Below the pieces are notes generated by a model. That model made no database searches and was not told where the DNA came from. It saw nothing but the letters and a program-made list of their open reading frames with translations. Shown piece after piece: positions 35,322-44,880 of a stretch of 64,000 nt of DNA. Every line of letters starts with the position of its first letter. The first letter of the stretch is position 1. A program made the position numbers and the translations under genes. This stretch comes from Hyphomonas sp. (GTDB lineage: Bacteria > Pseudomonadota > Alphaproteobacteria > Caulobacterales > Hyphomonadaceae), in NCBI RefSeq assembly GCF_022844445.1, contig NZ_JALHLS010000004.1, positions 124,001 through 188,000 on the forward strand, given 5' to 3'.

Positions 35322-36464
35322 ATGACGAAAATCCAGGCCCATCTGTTCCGTCAGATCCTGCAGGCGGTGATCATCATCGTCGGCGGGCTCGTGATGATGG
35401 CCCTTCTGGCCCAGGGACTTTCGCGCACCGACCTGATCCTCGAGAACCGCCAGTCGGCGCTCACCTATTTCTACATCGTCATGCTCGGCTCGCCGCAGGT
35501 GATCGCATTGCTTACGCCGCTCGCCATCTTTGTCGGTACGGTCTGGTCGCTGAACCGCATCCACAAAGACTCCGAGATCGTGGTGGCCCAAGCGGCCGGC
35601 ATGACGCGCTGGCAGGTTGCTTCGCCGGTGCTCCGGCTCGCCACGCTCTGCCTTGTTCTGCACCTCGGCGTGAACCTCTGGGGCCAGCCGGCCTCGCAGC
35701 GCGCTATGCGCGAAGCTGTCGCGGTTGCGCGGGCGGACCTTGCTGCCGCACTGATCCGCCCGGGCCAGTTTACCACCAACGGCGACCGTCTCACCTTCTA
35801 CGCCCGTGACCAGGTCAATGGCGAACTACGCGGCGTGATGATCTCGGACATGACCGACCCGGACTTTCCGACCGACATTCTCGCCCGTTCTGCCGCGCTG
35901 GTCTCGGTCGATGGCCGTCCGACCCTGCTCCTGCGCGATGCACTCAGTCAGCAGCTCGATACCAACCAACAACTGTCGATCCTTGAGTTCGACCAGTACA
36001 TGTTCGACCTGACGGATTTCATGAAGGAAGACTCCGAGCTGATCCTGAAGGCCTCGGACAAGTTCCTGCACGAACTGATCTTCGTGGACCGGAAGGACTA
36101 CTTCCAGAACAAGCAAGCCCACGACTTCTTGTCGGAGGCGAATGCGCGCCTGACGACGCCGCTCCTGAACATCGTGATGGCGCTGCTCGCCATCGTTGCC
36201 GTGCTGGGGGGGGATTTCAACCGGCAGGGCTATGGCCGGCGTATCGGCATCGCGTCGGCCTGTGCCACTGTCGTGCTGGTCGTGCAGCTGGCACTGCAAT
36301 CGGCGGCCGCGGAAGACCCTTCGATGAACGTCGTCCAGTGGGTCGTGCCGATCCTCCTGATCGTCACCTTGTGCTGGGTCTATTTCGGCCGCGGCCGGCA
36401 TATCGGCAAACGCGCGCCGCCGACGAGCGGCCTGCTGATCCCGCGGCATAAGGCAACGGCCTGA
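35322..36464 (+). CDS. lptF: LPS export ABC transporter permease LptF
   Basis: LptF and LptG form the membrane part of the LptB2FGC machine that extracts LPS from the inner membrane. The 380-residue protein has the YjgP/YjgQ layout: N-terminal helices (QILQAVIIIVGGLVMMALLA, then LLTPLAIFVGTVWSLNRIHK), a periplasmic beta-jellyroll (about residues 130-250), and C-terminal helices. DSEIVVAQAAGMTRWQV is a family hallmark. A run of eight G occurs at 36206-36213. Its stop overlaps the lptG start (TGATG). Confidence 0.94.
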   Translation: MTKIQAHLFRQILQAVIIIVGGLVMMALLAQGLSRTDLILENRQSALTYFYIVMLGSPQVIALLTPLAIFVGTVWSLNRIHKDSEIVVAQAAGMTRWQVASPVLRLATLCLVLHLGVNLWGQPASQRAMREAVAVARADLAAALIRPGQFTTNGDRLTFYARDQVNGELRGVMISDMTDPDFPTDILARSAALVSVDGRPTLLLRDALSQQLDTNQQLSILEFDQYMFDLTDFMKEDSELILKASDKFLHELIFVDRKDYFQNKQAHDFLSEANARLTTPLLNIVMALLAIVAVLGGDFNRQGYGRRIGIASACATVVLVVQLALQSAAAEDPSMNVVQWVVPILLIVTLCWVYFGRGRHIGKRAPPTSGLLIPRHKATA

Positions 36465-37576
36465 TGTCGCGTATCCAGACATACATATTGAAGGAGTGCC
36501 TTTCGGGCCTTGCGCTGGTGCTTGGGCTGCTGGTGCTGGCGATCCTGCTGATCGACGTGGTGGAGCAGCTGCGCACGGTCGGCGGCGATGTCAGCCTCAG
36601 CCTTCTGAGCGCTTTGCGCTTGTCGCTGATGAAGCTGCCGCTGCTGATCGAGCAGACCCTGCCCTTCGCGCTTCTTGCCGCCTGCATGCTGGCCTTCACG
36701 CGGCTCAACCGGCGCTCCGAACTCTCGATCATCCGCGCCAGCGGCCTTTCCGCCTGGCGCTTCCTCACGCCTGTGATCGTGCTGGCGACCGGTGTTGGCC
36801 TCTTTTCGTCGCTTATCCTCAATCCGTTCGCCGCCCGGCTCACACAGTCGTTCGAGTATGAGCGCTCGCGCCTGCTGCAGATCGGGCAGGAAACCCTTGC
36901 TGTCGCCGATACAGGCATCTGGCTGCGCCAGGGCGACGATACCAGCCAGATCGTGATCCATGCCCGCCAGGTGGAGAATTCGGGGCGCACGCTGCTGGAC
37001 GTGAAACTCATCGAGGAGCAGCGCCTCTATGACGGCCGCCGGCCCACCAGCGACTTTGCCTTCGTGCGCCGTATCGATGCCGAGCGCGCCGTGCTCAACG
37101 ATGGCTTCTGGCAGCTCGAGAACCTTGTCGAAAACCTGCCGAACCAGTTGCCGGAACGCCGCGAGAGGCTCGCCATCCCAACCTCGCTGAACGCCGTTAC
37201 CTTGCTCGACAAGTTCGCCTCGCCAAACTCCATCGGCTTCTGGGACCTGCCCGGCTTCATCCACGAGACACGCGCGGCCGGGCTTGATGCGTCGCGCTAT
37301 ACGATGCGCTGGTATTCGCTGACCGCCACCCCCGTTCTGTTCGTCGCGATGGCCCTGATCGGGGCTCTTGCCTGCCTCAGATTGCAGCGCCTCGGCGGCA
37401 CGTCGCGCCTTCTGGCCACGGGTGTCCTGGCCGCCGTGGGGCTCTATTTCTTCACCCAGTTCTCTGCCAGCCTTGGGGCTACAGGCGCGGCGCCACCGCC
37501 TGTAGCGGCCTGGTCGCCGCCCCTGTTTTTCCTCTTTGTGAGCCTTGCCTTCATCGCCTATCGCGAAGACGGCTAA
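36464..37576 (+). CDS. lptG: LPS export ABC transporter permease LptG
   Basis: This 370-residue partner of LptF has the same fold, with IQTYILKECLSGLALVLGLL at the N-terminus, FTRLNRRSELSIIRASGLSAW, a periplasmic domain, and a C-terminal region with TPVLFVAMALIGALACLRLQ. Order and overlap with lptF are as in other alphaproteobacteria, where lptD, surA and pdxA usually follow; here they come about 7 kb later, after topA, pyr and plsY genes. Confidence 0.94.
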   Translation: MSRIQTYILKECLSGLALVLGLLVLAILLIDVVEQLRTVGGDVSLSLLSALRLSLMKLPLLIEQTLPFALLAACMLAFTRLNRRSELSIIRASGLSAWRFLTPVIVLATGVGLFSSLILNPFAARLTQSFEYERSRLLQIGQETLAVADTGIWLRQGDDTSQIVIHARQVENSGRTLLDVKLIEEQRLYDGRRPTSDFAFVRRIDAERAVLNDGFWQLENLVENLPNQLPERRERLAIPTSLNAVTLLDKFASPNSIGFWDLPGFIHETRAAGLDASRYTMRWYSLTATPVLFVAMALIGALACLRLQRLGGTSRLLATGVLAAVGLYFFTQFSASLGATGAAPPPVAAWSPPLFFLFVSLAFIAYREDG

Positions 37577-37644
37577 CGCGGCTCCGGCCTTGACACGGCC
37601 CTACCCCCCGGACCATCTCTGCCGCCCTTAAAGAGGGAAAGCGC

Positions 37645-40251
37645 ATGAAACTTGTCGTCGTCGAGTCGCCCGCCAAGGCCAAAACGATCAACAAGTACCT
37701 GGGAAAGGACTATAAAGTCCTCGCCTCCTACGGCCATATCCGCGACCTTCCCTCCAAGAACGGCTCCGTCGATCCGGACAATGATTTCGAGATGGTCTGG
37801 GAAGCCGACGCCAAATCGGCAAAGCGCATTTCCGACATCGCCAACGCCTTGAAAGACGCCGACACCCTCATCCTCGCGACCGACCCTGACCGCGAAGGCG
37901 AGGCGATTTCCTGGCACATTGTCGAGGCCCTCAAGAAGCGGCGCGCCCTGAAGAAGGACATCCTTGTCGAGCGCGTGGTGTTCAACGCGATCACCAAGAA
38001 CGCCGTCACGACCGCGATGGAACATCCCCGCGCCATCGACGCCGAACTGGTGGACGCCTACCTTGCGCGCCGCGCGCTGGACTATCTCGTCGGCTTCAAC
38101 CTATCGCCCGTGCTCTGGCGCAAGCTGCCAGGCTCGCGGTCGGCGGGCCGCGTGCAGTCGGTGGCACTTCGCATCGTTTGTGACCGCGAGAACGAGATCG
38201 AACTCTTTCGCCCGCAGGAATACTGGAACATCGCCGCAGACCTGCGCGCGCCCGACGGCACCGCCTTCGAGGCGCGCCTGCATGCCCTCGACGGCGAGAC
38301 GCTGAAGAAGTTCACCCTCGGCAACAAGGGCGATGCGGACCGCGCGCTGGCGATCGTCAAGGTTGGCGGCTATTCTGTCGCCAGCGTCGAAGCCAAGCCG
38401 GTTAAGCGCAACCCGCCGCCGCCCTTCATCACATCCACATTGCAGCAGGAAGCCAGCCGCAAGCTCGGCTTCAACGCAAAGCGCACCATGCAGGCCGCGC
38501 AGAAGCTCTATGAGGAAGGCCGCATCACCTACATGCGGACCGACGGCGTCAACATGGCCGAAGAGGCCTACTCCGCCGCCAGAAGCATGATCCAGTCGAA
38601 TTATGGCGCGCGCTACCTGCCGGAAAACACCCGCCGCTATTCCTCCAAGGCCAAGAACGCCCAGGAGGCCCACGAGGCGGTGCGCCCGACCGACTTCCAC
38701 CTGCGCCCGGAAGACTATCACGGCGACGGCGACCTGAAGAAACTCTACACCCTCGTCTGGCGCCGCGCGGTCGCCTCGCAGATGGAAGCGGCGCTGTTTG
38801 AGCGCACAACCATCGACCTCGCCTCCAAGGACAAGCGAGCGACTCTGCGCGCAACCGGCCAGGTCGTCGTATTCGATGGCTACATCAAGCTCTACACCGA
38901 AGGCCATGACGCCGGCGAGGATGACGATGATGCTGAAGGTCGCCTGCCGAAAATGTCGGAAGGCCAGCATGCGGATCTTCTGAAGGCCGAGGCCAACCAG
39001 TCCTTCACGACGCCGCCACCGCGCTATACAGAAGCCTCGCTGGTCAAGCGCCTTGAGGAACTTGGAATCGGCCGCCCGTCAACCTACGCCTCCACCATGT
39101 CGACGCTGGAAGACCGCGGTTATGTCCGTGTCGAAGGCAAGGCGTTGGTGCCTGAGGACAAAGGCCGCCTCGTTACCGCTTTCCTAGAGAACTTCTTCGC
39201 ACGTTATGTGGAATATGATTTCACTGCAGGCCTTGAAGAGAAACTCGACGTCATCTCAGACGGCAAACTCGACTGGAAAGCCTTCCTGCGTGATTTCTGG
39301 ACGCAGTTCGCGGTCGACATCGACGGCACGAAAGACCTGCGCGTTACGCATGTCCTTGACGCCCTTAACGAGACACTGGGCGCTTATGTCTTCCCGCGCC
39401 AGGACGCCGACGGCAATCCTATCGACAACCCGCGCCTCTGCCCGCTCTGCAAAGAGGGCGAGTTGTCGATGAAGCTTGGCAAGTTCGGCGCCTTTGTCGG
39501 CTGCTCCCGCCACCCAGAGTGCAAGTATACCCGCCAATTCTCCGCCGAAGGCGGCGAAGGCACGATCAATCCGGACGGCAACGAGATCGGCATCCACCCC
39601 GAGAAGGGCGAGATGATCCTGCTGAAATCCGGCCGCTTCGGCCCTTATGTCGAGATGGCGAACGGCGAGAAGCCAAAACGCGCGAGCCTCGCCAAGGCCG
39701 ACAGCCCGGACACGCTGACCCTGTCACGCGCCGTGGAGCTTCTAAGCCTGCCGCGCGAAATTGGTCCGCACCCGGAAGATGGAGAAATGATCCTCGCCAA
39801 TTTCGGCCGCTTTGGTCCGTACGTGCAACACGGCAAGACCTATGCGAACCTCAAGGACCCTGCGGACGTCTTTTCCATCGGCATCAACCGCGCTGTAGAC
39901 CTGATCGCCGACAAACGCGCCAAGGCCGCTGCCGGCGGCGGCGGACGCGGCGGCGTAGCCGCCCTCAAGTTGCTCGGCGAGCATCCCGATGGCGGCCCGG
40001 TCGAAGTCTTCGCCGGCAAGTACGGCCCCTATGTGAAATGGGGCAAGGTAAACGCCACACTTCCGAAGGACATGGCCCCGGAGACGGTCACCCTCGAAGC
40101 CGCGCTGGAACTGGTGAACGCGAAAGCAGGCAGCAGCGGCGGCGGCAAGAAGAAAGCCGCGCCAAAGAAGGCCGCCGCCAAGAAACCGGCCGCGAAAAAG
40201 CCGGCAGCCAAGAAAGCGCCCGCGAAAACAAAGAAAGCCGCTGACGAATAA
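37645..40251 (+). CDS. topA: DNA topoisomerase I
   Basis: A type IA topoisomerase of 868 residues that relaxes negative supercoils. The TOPRIM domain has E7 (VVESPAKAKTI) and D80/D82/E84 (ATDPDREGE); the active-site tyrosine is Y296 in RITYMRTDG. A zinc-finger repeat (CPLCKEGELSMKLGKFGAFV-GC) and several 'GRFGPYV' repeats follow. The last 50 residues are a Lys/Ala/Pro-rich basic tail of KKPAAKK type that is common in alphaproteobacterial TopA and probably contacts DNA. Confidence 0.97.
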   Translation: MKLVVVESPAKAKTINKYLGKDYKVLASYGHIRDLPSKNGSVDPDNDFEMVWEADAKSAKRISDIANALKDADTLILATDPDREGEAISWHIVEALKKRRALKKDILVERVVFNAITKNAVTTAMEHPRAIDAELVDAYLARRALDYLVGFNLSPVLWRKLPGSRSAGRVQSVALRIVCDRENEIELFRPQEYWNIAADLRAPDGTAFEARLHALDGETLKKFTLGNKGDADRALAIVKVGGYSVASVEAKPVKRNPPPPFITSTLQQEASRKLGFNAKRTMQAAQKLYEEGRITYMRTDGVNMAEEAYSAARSMIQSNYGARYLPENTRRYSSKAKNAQEAHEAVRPTDFHLRPEDYHGDGDLKKLYTLVWRRAVASQMEAALFERTTIDLASKDKRATLRATGQVVVFDGYIKLYTEGHDAGEDDDDAEGRLPKMSEGQHADLLKAEANQSFTTPPPRYTEASLVKRLEELGIGRPSTYASTMSTLEDRGYVRVEGKALVPEDKGRLVTAFLENFFARYVEYDFTAGLEEKLDVISDGKLDWKAFLRDFWTQFAVDIDGTKDLRVTHVLDALNETLGAYVFPRQDADGNPIDNPRLCPLCKEGELSMKLGKFGAFVGCSRHPECKYTRQFSAEGGEGTINPDGNEIGIHPEKGEMILLKSGRFGPYVEMANGEKPKRASLAKADSPDTLTLSRAVELLSLPREIGPHPEDGEMILANFGRFGPYVQHGKTYANLKDPADVFSIGINRAVDLIADKRAKAAAGGGGRGGVAALKLLGEHPDGGPVEVFAGKYGPYVKWGKVNATLPKDMAPETVTLEAALELVNAKAGSSGGGKKKAAPKKAAAKKPAAKKPAAKKAPAKTKKAADE

Positions 40252-40341
40252 TTTGGGCCTGTCATTGGGTGATTGAGGGCGGCTGAAGGCTTGCCCGGCA
40301 GCGGATTCGCGCCTAAACCGCCGCAAATCGAAGGGGCCTTC

Positions 40342-41289
40342 ATGGCTGAAGCGCGACAAGACTATACCTTCCAGCACGACCATCTGCTGGGAATCGAAGG
40401 CCTTCACCCCCTTGATATTGCTCACATATTGGACTTGGCGGACACGTACGCCGAGACTACGCGCGCAGGCCGCCGGCCCGATCCGGTGCTGACCGGCAAG
40501 ACAGTGGTTAACCTCTTCTTCGAGAACTCGACGCGCACGCTGTCGAGCTTTGAGATTGCAGCGCGCCGTCTTGGCGCGGATGTCGTCTCGATGCCGGTGG
40601 CGAACTCGTCGGTGAAGAAGGGCGAGACGCTGATCGACACCGCGATGACGCTTAACGCGATGAAGCCGGACGCACTGGTCGTCCGCCATTCGGCGTCGGG
40701 CGGCGCGAAGCTCTTGTCGCGCAAGGTCGACTGCACGGTAATCAATGCCGGCGACGGCACGCACGAGCATCCAACGCAGGCGCTGCTTGACCTGCTCACC
40801 ATCCGCCGCGTCAAAGGCCGCATCGAGGGCCTGAAGGTCGTCATCTGCGGCGACATCGCGCATAGCCGAGTGGCGCGCTCGACAACGATGGCGTTGCACC
40901 TGATGGGCGCGCGAGTGCACGTGTGCGGGCCGCGCACGCTGATCCCTCCGGGTACGGAAACCTGGGGTGCAGAAAGTGCGGGCACGGATTTTGACCGCGC
41001 GCTGCCCGGAGCAGATGTTGTGATGATGCTGCGCCTGCAACTGGAGCGGATGAATGGCAGCCTGTTGCCGAGCCAGCGCGAGTATTTCCGCTATTTCGGC
41101 CTGACGGCGGACCGGCTGGCGCTGGCCAAAGACGATGCCATCGTGATGCACCCCGGGCCGATGAACCGCGGCGTGGAGATTGAAAGTTCCATAGCCGATG
41201 GCGAGCGGTCGGTGATAACGCAGCAGGTGGAGATGGGCGTCGCAGTGCGCGAAGCGGTGCTGCACCTTCTGGCAGGAGCGCGCTCATGA
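40342..41289 (+). CDS. pyrB: Aspartate carbamoyltransferase catalytic subunit
   Basis: PyrB makes carbamoyl-aspartate in pyrimidine synthesis. The 315-residue protein has the carbamoyl-phosphate site [20 protein letters not shown], the VRHSASGGA loop, [18 protein letters not shown], and [13 protein letters not shown]. No regulatory pyrI is nearby. I start at 40342 ([10 protein letters not shown]). It overlaps the dihydroorotase-like gene by 4 bases, consistent with the known class of ATCases that assemble with an active or inactive dihydroorotase homologue. Confidence 0.96.
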   Translation: MAEARQDYTFQHDHLLGIEGLHPLDIAHILDLADTYAETTRAGRRPDPVLTGKTVVNLFFENSTRTLSSFEIAARRLGADVVSMPVANSSVKKGETLIDTAMTLNAMKPDALVVRHSASGGAKLLSRKVDCTVINAGDGTHEHPTQALLDLLTIRRVKGRIEGLKVVICGDIAHSRVARSTTMALHLMGARVHVCGPRTLIPPGTETWGAESAGTDFDRALPGADVVMMLRLQLERMNGSLLPSQREYFRYFGLTADRLALAKDDAIVMHPGPMNRGVEIESSIADGERSVITQQVEMGVAVREAVLHLLAGARS

Positions 41290-42566
41290 GCTTCGAGATT
41301 GTCAACGCGCGCCTCATTGACCCTGCGACCGGAACGGACGCGCCAGGCGGTGTGTTCATCGACAGGGGCGTGATCAAGGAGTTCCGTACAGGGACGGGTG
41401 TATCCTTCAAGGATGCGAAGGAAACGATAGATGCGGGCGGGCTTTGCCTCGCACCCGGCCTGATCGACCTGCGCGCCAAGACCGGCGAGCCGGGCGAGGA
41501 GCACAAGGAAACGCTGGCAACGGCCTCGCGCGCGGCGCTGAGCGGCGGGATTACGAGCCTTGTGGTGATGCCGGATACGCGGCCGGTGATTGATGATGTC
41601 GCGCTGGTGCAGTTCATTGCCGAGCGCGGGCGCGAGACGGCGTTTGCGCGGGTTTATCCGGCGGGCGGGCTGACGGTCGGCCTTGCGGGCGAGGCGATGT
41701 CCGAGATCGGCCTGATGGCGGAAGCGGGCGCGGTGTTGTTCACGAATGGTGACTGGCCGGTGGCGAGCGCGCAGGTGATGAAGCGGGCGATGACCTATGC
41801 CGCCTCGCGCGGGGCCATCGTGATGTCGCGGCCCGATGACCGCACGCTCGCGGGCGGCGGCGTGATGAATGCGGGCGAGTTTGCGGCGCGCAACGGGCTT
41901 TCGGGCATTCCCCTCGAGGCAGAATGGCTGGGCGCGATGCGCGATGTGACGCTGGCCGAGCAGACAGGTTGCACGCTGATCCTGGATCAGGTGACCTCGC
42001 AGCGCACGCTGGATGTGGTGGACATAGCGCGGGGCCGCGGCGCGAAAGTGTTTACGACGGTGGCGGCGCATTCGCTGTTCTTCAATGAGCTGGATATCGG
42101 CGACTACCTTACCTATTGCAAGGTGAACCCGCCTTTCCGGACCGAACGGATGCGAAAGACGCTGGTGCATGCGCTGAAGGAAGGCGCGATTGACGCAGTT
42201 GTCTCCGCGCATGATCCTCAGCCCCCGGAGGAAAAGCGCCTGCCGTTCGGCGAGGCGGCGTTCGGCGCGGCGGGGCTGGAGACAGTGCTGCCTTGCCTGC
42301 TGACGCTGGTGGCGGAGGAGGAACTGACGCTGCTGGAGGCGTTGACGCCGGTCACATTCGGCCCCGCCTCGATCCTCGGCCTGCCGCAGGGCCGCATCGC
42401 CAAGGGCGCGCCGGCGGACCTCATCCTCTTCGATCCCGGCAAGCCCTGGCTCTGCGACCGCGACCACCTGCTCTCGCGCTCCAAGAACTCGCCCTTTGAC
42501 GGGCGGCGTTTGCAGGGCCGCGTGATGCGCACGTTTGTCGGCGGGAAGACGGCGTTCGAGCGGTAG
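41286..42566 (+). CDS. Dihydroorotase-like protein lacking metal ligands (PyrC'/PyrX type)
   Basis: The 426-residue protein has the amidohydrolase fold ([34 protein letters not shown]). However, the HxH metal motif of active enzymes is replaced by R63-A-K65, and the TDHAPH motif by S-A308-H-D-P-Q312, so the catalytic Asp is lost. This matches the non-catalytic homologues that hold ATCase together in Pseudomonas, and similar proteins encoded next to pyrB in many alphaproteobacteria. An active dihydroorotase is then expected elsewhere in the genome. It is coupled to pyrB by an ATGA overlap. Confidence 0.85.
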   Translation: MSFEIVNARLIDPATGTDAPGGVFIDRGVIKEFRTGTGVSFKDAKETIDAGGLCLAPGLIDLRAKTGEPGEEHKETLATASRAALSGGITSLVVMPDTRPVIDDVALVQFIAERGRETAFARVYPAGGLTVGLAGEAMSEIGLMAEAGAVLFTNGDWPVASAQVMKRAMTYAASRGAIVMSRPDDRTLAGGGVMNAGEFAARNGLSGIPLEAEWLGAMRDVTLAEQTGCTLILDQVTSQRTLDVVDIARGRGAKVFTTVAAHSLFFNELDIGDYLTYCKVNPPFRTERMRKTLVHALKEGAIDAVVSAHDPQPPEEKRLPFGEAAFGAAGLETVLPCLLTLVAEEELTLLEALTPVTFGPASILGLPQGRIAKGAPADLILFDPGKPWLCDRDHLLSRSKNSPFDGRRLQGRVMRTFVGGKTAFER

Positions 42567-42567
42567 G

Positions 42568-42927
42568 ATGTTACGTCAGCCGGTTTCAGATGAGATGATT
42601 GAACGCGATATTCGCGAGGTACTCAGCTGGTGGCCAACGCCCAGCTTTCTCGCAGACTTTGCCACACGCCGGGTCGGGTTCGGGCACGAGGGCTATGGCA
42701 TGAATTTTCCGGAGGGCATCGACGACCATGACCGGGAAGTCATGGGCATCCATGTTCCCACGGGGCATGTCGACATCTACGGATTCTACGGCAACCCGGA
42801 GGGCGGATTCGAGCACATCGTTCCGGAGACAATGTATCTGGGCGTGCTGGCCCAGTTTCTTCGGGAACTGAAACGAACCGCGGAAGCCGAAGCCGTCGAG
42901 CGGCTGATACCCCAGCGGCGGCTATAG
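42568..42927 (+). CDS. Hypothetical protein
   Basis: This 119-residue frame starts one base after the pyrC-like stop codon, so it is likely cotranscribed. I do not recognise the family. It is soluble and acidic, without signal peptide or membrane segment, and contains DREVMGIHVPTGHVDIYGFY in the middle and a C-terminal helix (LAQFLRELKRTAEAEAVERL). Codon use resembles that of its neighbours. The ATG at 42568 is assumed; a later ATG (MIERDIREVL) is possible. Confidence 0.55.
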   Translation: MLRQPVSDEMIERDIREVLSWWPTPSFLADFATRRVGFGHEGYGMNFPEGIDDHDREVMGIHVPTGHVDIYGFYGNPEGGFEHIVPETMYLGVLAQFLRELKRTAEAEAVERLIPQRRL

Positions 42928-43017
42928 TCCCGGGGCTCGCAGAATCCGGGCCTTGCCCCGTCCGCCCTGCCCCCCTAAACCTTCACGCATCAGGGACGGA
43001 CGGGGAACGAACCACAC

Positions 43018-43638
43018 ATGCCGCAAGAGGCGCTTTACGCATTGGCCGTGGCGGTTGGCTATCTGGCGGGGTCGATACCCTTCGGGCTGGTGCTGGTTAA
43101 GGCGGCGGGGCTTGGCGATATCCGCGAGATCGGATCGAAAAGCATCGGCGCGACGAACGTGCTGCGCACCGGGCGCAAGGACCTCGCGTTGGCGACGCTG
43201 CTGCTGGACAGCCTGAAGGCGGGCATTGTGGCGCTGGGCTTTACCTGGTTCGGCGGGCGCGAAGCCGGCATGGTTGCGGGCGCGGCGGCGTTCCTCGGGC
43301 ATTGCTACCCGATCTGGCTGGGCTTCAAGGGCGGCAAAGGCGTGGCAACCTATGTGGGCCTGCTCGCCTGCATCACGCCGCTGAAAGGGCTGCTGGTGGG
43401 CGGACCAATCTGGCTGGGCATCTTCGCGCTGACGCGGATTTCATCGCTCTCGGCACTTGTGGCGGCGGTGGCTGTGCCGCCCGGTGCCTACCTGCTGGGT
43501 GAACGCAATCCAGTTGTGCTGGGCGGGCTGGTTCTGCTATCGGTTCTGGTGTTCTGGACGCACCGGGCAAATATCGGACGGCTGCTGAACGGCACCGAGC
43601 CCGCCTTCGGCTCGCCGAAAGCCAAGCCGGAAGATTGA
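43018..43638 (+). CDS. plsY: Acyl-phosphate glycerol-3-phosphate acyltransferase
   Basis: PlsY transfers acyl groups from acyl-phosphate to glycerol-3-phosphate, the first step of phospholipid synthesis. The 206-residue membrane protein has the family motifs AGSIPFGLVL, GSKSIGATNVLRTG, and GHCYPIWLGFKGGKGVATYVG, and about five membrane segments. It partly overlaps the start of the dprA remnant (TTGA), the usual plsY-dprA order. Confidence 0.95.
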   Translation: MPQEALYALAVAVGYLAGSIPFGLVLVKAAGLGDIREIGSKSIGATNVLRTGRKDLALATLLLDSLKAGIVALGFTWFGGREAGMVAGAAAFLGHCYPIWLGFKGGKGVATYVGLLACITPLKGLLVGGPIWLGIFALTRISSLSALVAAVAVPPGAYLLGERNPVVLGGLVLLSVLVFWTHRANIGRLLNGTEPAFGSPKAKPED

Positions 43639-44679
43639 CCCTGCGGCGGCTGACCAACGCTGAGCGCCGCGACCGGCTTCGTCTCGTCCGTACACCGAAT
43701 ATTGGCCCGCTGACCTTTGCCCGCCCGATCGAGCGGTATGGCAATGCGGGCGATGCGATGGCCGCCTTGCCCGAGATTGCCAGCCTCATGGCGAGGGGGC
43801 GCAAGATCACCCTGCCCCCGGTTAGCGCCATCGAGGACGAGATGGCCGCCACCGCCAGGTGCGGCGCGCGGATCATTGCGAGTTGCGAGCCGGATTTCCC
43901 GTAGCTGCTTGTGTCGCTGGACCCGCCGCCTCCGGTGCTGACGGTGATCGGCAATCTGGCACTGGCGCGCCAAGATGCTGTGGCGATTGTGGGCGCGCGC
44001 AATGCCTCGGCGGCGGGGCGCAAGATTGCCCGTGACATGGCAGCGGATCTTGGCTGCGCGGGGCTGTCAGTCGTCTCCGGCCTCGCGTTGGGCATTGACG
44101 GCGAGGCGCATGCGGCGAGTCTGAAGACCGGAACGGTCGCCGTGCTGGGCGGCGGCGTGGATCATGTCTATCCGCCACAGCATGAGCGGCTCTACCGCGA
44201 GGTTGCCGAACAGGGCCTGATCGTTTCTGAAAACCCGGCGGGCTACAAGGCGCGGGCGCAGGACCTTCCCCGCCGCAACCGCATCATCACCGGTCTTGCC
44301 CGGGGCACGATCGTGGTTGAGGCGGCGGAGCGTTCCAGCTCGCTGATCTCGGTGCGCATGGCCGGCAGAGGTGATGGCCGTCCCCGGCTCGCCGCTCGAC
44401 CCGCGCGCGGCGGGCACCAATGGCCTGATCCGGCAAGGCGCGGCGCTGGTGCGCCATGCCGCCGATGAGCTGGACGCGATGGCGGGGCTGCCGCCGCTGC
44501 ATGAGGCCGCGCCGCCCGCGCCGGCCTTCACGCCGGAGTTCCTTGACGGGCCGCCGCCGCAGGACCAGCTGGCACGGGTTCGCCAGGCGCTGAGCCCGCA
44601 TCCTATGCCGATCGACGAGATCGCCCGGGCGGCCGGGCTCAATTCTGTGCAATGCCAGGCCGTGCAGATGGAACTTTAA
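43635..44679 (+). pseudogene. dprA: dprA pseudogene (nonsense mutation plus frameshift)
   Basis: The reading starts with TTG at 43635 (LRRLTNAERRDRLRLVRTPN), but a TAG at 43902-43904 interrupts the frame after CEPDFP. The same frame resumes with LDPPPPVLTVIGN and continues through the Rossmann core AIVGARNASAAGRKIARDM, then SGLALGIDGEAHAASL and VLGGGVDHVYPPQHERLY. It is lost again near 44367-44371, after which VMAVPGSPLDPRAAGTNGLI and the C-terminal winged-helix region continue in another frame to 44679. DprA loads RecA on incoming single-stranded DNA in transformation. Two separate lesions suggest a true loss of function. Confidence 0.85.
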
Positions 44680-44880
44680 CTCGCGGGGGAAGCCCGGCCA
44701 TATCCCGCGTGATCCGGTGGCCCCGTTGTCCGCCCCCTGTGGCTTGCATGCACCGGCCCCACCGTCAAAAGCAGGGCTTGGCGCCCGGATGGCTGGACGG
44801 CCCGCTGGATCAACTCTAAGCCTCTCGAAACGCCGCATGGTCCTGCAGGGGATGGCAGGTTCGCGCTGACCGGCGGCACA

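Noticed and set aside
39742-41265. A 507-codon minus-strand frame across topA and pyrB
   Set aside because: Opposite two clear genes, with no recognisable domain.
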